NCBI GenBank assembly: GCA_009784025.1
Contig: WQVK01000007.1
Location: 1-63,149 of the forward strand
Length of the DNA: 63,149 nucleotides
Source: Defluviitaleaceae bacterium
GTDB lineage: Bacteria; Bacillota; Clostridia; Lachnospirales; WQUN01
Direction of reading: 5' to 3'
In this document: positions 60,479 through 63,149 of the stretch, piece by piece
Position numbering within the stretch: the first letter of the stretch is position 1
Layout: the number at the start of each line of letters is the position of its first letter
Notes under the pieces: generated by a model
What the model was told of the DNA's origin: nothing
The model's input: the letters and a program-made list of their open reading frames with translations, nothing else
Database searches by the model: none
Program-made: the position numbers and the translations under genes

Positions 60479-60488
60479 GGAGGCTAAA

Positions 60489-61376
60489 ATGAAAACAATT
60501 TCACGAGAAAATGTAATTTATTCCATGAGCGCCAAAAACAAGCCTGTAGAGTATGCCAACCCGGGCGAGCAGCTTTTGTTTGAAACATGGGATGCCCTAC
60601 AGGGGCAAATAAAATCCGAAAACGACGAGTTTGGCAGCTTGGATTGGGATAGGGTTAACCCAGCCACCGGGCCCGTGTATGTAAACGGCGCAGAGCCAGG
60701 GGATATACTGGCAGTGCGCATTGACAGGATAGATGTAGACGATAGCGGCGTAGTGCTTTGCGGCAAGGGCATGGGCGTGATGGGCAATCATCTGGAAGCG
60801 GTGGCCAGCAAAATCATTCCCATACAAGGCGGCAAGGCAATTTTTTCCGACAAAATTAAGCTGCCACTAAACAAAATGGTTGGCGTGATTGGCACAGCAC
60901 CCCGGGGCGAAGATATTTCCTGCGGCACGCCAGATGCCCACGGCGGCAACATGGACTGCAAAGAAGTGCGGGAAGGCGCAACCATTTTACTGCCGGTTAA
61001 TGTACCCGGCGGGCTGCTGGCCCTGGGCGACCTGCATGCAGTAATGGCCGACGGCGAAATTGGCGTAAGCGGGCTGGAAGTATCCGGTCAGGTGCTGGTT
61101 ACCGTAGATGTAATCAAGGGCAAGAAGCTGCCAACCCCGATGATTCGCAACGGCAGCCATATGATGACCCTATACTCCGACGCAGACCTAAACGTGGCAG
61201 CAGATATGGCCGTGGCCAACATGGTAAACTACCTGGAGCGCGAGGCAGGATTTACCCCAGAAGACGCAACCATGCTGGTATCGCTAGCAGGGGATGTACG
61301 CATATGCCAGATTGTTGACCCGAAGAAAACCGTGCGGGTAGAGATGCCGATTGCCTATGTGGGGCGGGTGAAGTGA
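60489..61376 (+). CDS. Acetamidase/formamidase family protein
   Basis: 295 residues, ATG behind CGGAGG. Conserved features: VNPATGPVYVNGAEPGDIL, VIGTAPRGEDISCGTPDAHG, and GLLALGDLHAVMADGEIGVS. It hydrolyses short amides to ammonia and the acid. The gene is isolated from amide-uptake genes. Normal family length. Confidence 0.92.
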   Translation: MKTISRENVIYSMSAKNKPVEYANPGEQLLFETWDALQGQIKSENDEFGSLDWDRVNPATGPVYVNGAEPGDILAVRIDRIDVDDSGVVLCGKGMGVMGNHLEAVASKIIPIQGGKAIFSDKIKLPLNKMVGVIGTAPRGEDISCGTPDAHGGNMDCKEVREGATILLPVNVPGGLLALGDLHAVMADGEIGVSGLEVSGQVLVTVDVIKGKKLPTPMIRNGSHMMTLYSDADLNVAADMAVANMVNYLEREAGFTPEDATMLVSLAGDVRICQIVDPKKTVRVEMPIAYVGRVK

Positions 61377-61417
61377 ACAAAAACCGCCAGAGGCTTTGCT
61401 TACTACACTTCCAAAAC

Positions 61418-61995
61418 TTATGATGTATGCTGTGTAGGGTGTAAAGTGATTGTGGTACATGTGCAAATATACTTCTGGAGGTAAATTAGCAATGAACGAG
61501 AAGGCTAATCAATATTGGAGCGAATTTTGGCAGGGAAAAGAAATGCCTAAATCTGTAAAGGCTGAGCAATTTGGATTTGACCCAGACATACTTGCACAAT
61601 TAGTTATTGAAGGGAAGAAAACAGCAACAAGCAGTGCATATGTGTTATACGAACTGGAAAACGAACAAATCCCTGCAATTGATTCATACAGTATCCTTTT
61701 GAACAGCAATGAAGAACCTGTTGCAATTATAAAAAATGTTGATGTTCAAATATTGCCTATGAATAAAGTTCCGCACGAACATGCAATTGCCGAAGGCGAA
61801 GGTGATTTGAGTTATGAGTATTGGTGGAACGGTCACAAGACTGCATTTACGATGGATTTAGAGGAATATGACATGGTGTTTTCAGAAGATATGCTTGTAG
61901 TTTGTGAACGGTTTGCGCTCGTTGATGTCAAAACCACCTAACTCCTACACAATAAAGCATGAGCGGCGTTATTTCCATCCTTAGCGGTGTGCGCT
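61418..61995. mobile_element. Family H inverted-repeat gene cassette H3
   Basis: Right end 61965-61995: GGCGTTATTTCCATCCTTAG matches the H1 and H2 ends. Left end 61418-61450 (TTATGATGTATGCTGTG, TAGGGTG) is a weaker match. One ASCH-domain gene lies between. The right end also forms a small AATAAAGC / GCTTTATT hairpin. Confidence 0.4.
61492..61941 (+). CDS. ASCH domain protein carried by cassette H3
   Basis: 149 residues from ATG 61492 with GGAGGT nine bases upstream. ASCH fold: FGFDPDILAQLVIEGKKTAT (the GKKTAT motif), LENEQIPAIDSYSILLNSNE, and WWNGHKTAF with the late EDMLVVCERFALV. Such proteins bind or process RNA or nucleotides (some are amidohydrolases of N4-acetylcytidine). AT-rich codons; the only gene in cassette H3. 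Confidence 0.85.
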   Translation: MNEKANQYWSEFWQGKEMPKSVKAEQFGFDPDILAQLVIEGKKTATSSAYVLYELENEQIPAIDSYSILLNSNEEPVAIIKNVDVQILPMNKVPHEHAIAEGEGDLSYEYWWNGHKTAFTMDLEEYDMVFSEDMLVVCERFALVDVKTT

Positions 61996-62024
61996 TTATT
62001 ATTTAATTTCATGGGAAATATATA

Positions 62025-62054
62025 GGCCATGTGCTATGTTGCACATGGTCTTTT
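62025..62054. terminator. Hairpin GGCCATGTGC/GCACATGGTC
   Basis: Ten-base stem around TATGTT with TTTT following on the plus strand. The rest of the 206-base gap 61996-62201 shows no supported gene; a short minus-strand open frame there has no ribosome site. Confidence 0.5.
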
Positions 62055-62201
62055 GTATGGCTTCGGGGCTTTTGCGGTAATCACGCCCTGCGCATTCCGT
62101 TTTTGGCTGGCCGTGAAACCCCTGCATCATCACGTTTTTAACCGTAGAGAATGCGCTTATTCATCCCACATTTGCACACCAGCACAGCAGCGCCTTATGC
62201 C

Positions 62202-63074
62202 CTACTCCCCAGCTATTTCCCGCAACTTTGCAATCTTATTAATCGGCCATTGCGCTTCAACATCCATGCCGCGCTCTGTGCAAAAATCCCGTACCTGCTC
62301 CCACGCCGCCAAGGCCTTGCGGTGCGCGCCTGTATCCTGGTGTATAAAGGCTATAGAATAATAGCTGCCGCACTGGGCAGGGTCGCTTTTTATGGCCGCT
62401 TCGTGGTAGTCAATGGCCATATCATATTGCTTCAGCAGCCTACATGAATCGCCACACTGGGCAAGCAGCCTTGCATCCCCTGGGAACTTTGTCAATCCTT
62501 CTTCTGCCACGGCCAAGGCTTTTTCTGGCAGGTTTGCGTATTCATAGGCGTTGGCCAGCAGCCGCCAATTTTGCACATCATCCGGGGCGGCTTCTAGCGC
62601 CGCTTCCTGGCTGGCAATATTTTCTTCATTGCGGCTGGTTTTTGACAATAAGTACAGCAGCTGCGGCCGGGCATCTTCCCCTGCGGCAATTGCCTGGCGG
62701 TAAAGCCCCTCCGCTTTGGCCGCCAAGGCATAGGCGCGATACTCGTTTAACACACCATAAAGTCGCATATCCTCCCCATCTACCTGGCCGCCGGCAAAAA
62801 GCTTCGTATATTCGCTATCTGCCCGGTGGAAATCCTCATCGCGGCCGCCACCCTCGTACATAGCCAGCAGCCGCTGCGCCCGGTTTTTATAACCCTTCAT
62901 ATTAGGCGCAAAAAGTTCGTCTATAGTCACTTCAAAATACTCTGCAAGCTTAGGAATCAAATACAAATCCGGCACGGTTACACCGTTCTCCCATTTGCTA
63001 ACAGCCTGATAGGATATAGACAAAAACTCTGGGGCGCCCGTAAGGGCTTTGTAGTACCGCTCGTATGTGAGCAT
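62202..63074 (-). CDS. XRE-type regulator with C-terminal TPR helices, atypical N-terminus
   Basis: 290 residues. The second half of an XRE helix-turn-helix is clear (SISYQAVSKWENGVTVPD, then LPKLAEYFEVTIDELF), but helices one and two are replaced by MLTYERYYKALTGAPEF, where IRKLRkekgLTQEELA is usual. The rest is TPR-like helical repeats (QNWRLLANAYEYANLPEKAL; SYYSIAFIHQDTGAHRKAL). No good ribosome site precedes the ATG. It may be a 5'-damaged gene. The window ends 75 bases later. Confidence 0.7.
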   Translation of the reverse strand: MLTYERYYKALTGAPEFLSISYQAVSKWENGVTVPDLYLIPKLAEYFEVTIDELFAPNMKGYKNRAQRLLAMYEGGGRDEDFHRADSEYTKLFAGGQVDGEDMRLYGVLNEYRAYALAAKAEGLYRQAIAAGEDARPQLLYLLSKTSRNEENIASQEAALEAAPDDVQNWRLLANAYEYANLPEKALAVAEEGLTKFPGDARLLAQCGDSCRLLKQYDMAIDYHEAAIKSDPAQCGSYYSIAFIHQDTGAHRKALAAWEQVRDFCTERGMDVEAQWPINKIAKLREIAGE

Positions 63075-63149
63075 TGGAGTAGAGAGAACTCCAACTGGTT
63101 ATCCGACTTACCCGCAACCGAAAGGCCAAGGGGAACATAGCCTGTCGGA

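Overview
The window looks like chromosomal DNA of an anaerobic, endospore-forming Clostridia-type Firmicute; a Lachnospirales-like relative is a guess. The evidence is gene content: YunB, YlmC/YmxH, CotF-like coat proteins, RicT (YaaT), DarA (YaaQ), YlmH, a Soj/Spo0J pair, a TIGR04086 membrane protein, DUF3048 and DUF4364, together with Gram-positive Shine-Dalgarno sequences and frequent GTG/TTG starts. No rRNA, tRNA, CRISPR, prophage or transposase gene was recognised.

Layout. 0.4-3.3 kb: a P-loop kinase inside a small inverted-repeat cassette, then a secreted GH43 enzyme. 3.6-9.8 kb (minus): ylmC-like gene, uppP, TIGR04086 protein, then a thrS-rsmF-GNAT-GNAT operon. 10-16.7 kb: an AraC/zinc-finger fusion, ylmH, a nucleotidyltransferase, a transglutaminase-like protein, a nucleoid-associated protein, DegV and a GNAT. 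16.8-24.7 kb (minus): complete F-type ATP synthase operon atpZ-I-B-E-F-H-A-G-D-C, with a Na+-type ligand pattern in subunit c and a short epsilon. 24.8-32 kb: a KdpE-like regulator with a degenerate receiver, a ferredoxin, and the operon phoH-pgpH-ybeY-dgkA-DUF3048. 32-38.5 kb (minus): pyrF, mscL, ricT, holB, darA, a His-rich cupin, DUF3781, GNAT, oxidoreductase. 38.6-42.5 kb: a second cassette (GNAT), parB, parA, yunB. 42.7-50.7 kb: topB, a giant alpha-2-macroglobulin-like protein, rluB-like gene. 51-53.6 kb: homocysteine methyltransferase, LemA-like protein, ABC ATPase, DUF4364. 53.8-57.8 kb (minus): a copper-amine-oxidase-domain protein, a KDG kinase, galE and galK. 58-63 kb: coat proteins, DtxR-type repressor, AAC(3)-like enzyme, DUF1294, acetamidase, a third cassette (ASCH protein) and an XRE-TPR regulator.

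The genes are mostly housekeeping. The striking feature is the spacer DNA: nearly every intergenic gap holds one or more members of at least seven dispersed palindromic repeat families (called A to G here). They abut or supply stop codons, form tandem islands, and fill five spacers of the ATP synthase operon. A further family (H) consists of inverted repeats that bracket three single-gene cassettes (kinase, GNAT, ASCH). The cassette genes look more AT-rich than their neighbours and two share a homologous 5' leader. The cassettes are the best candidate for an undescribed mobile system.

All calls come from reading the sequence and recalling families. No database search or folding was run, and repeat boundaries are accurate to a few bases.
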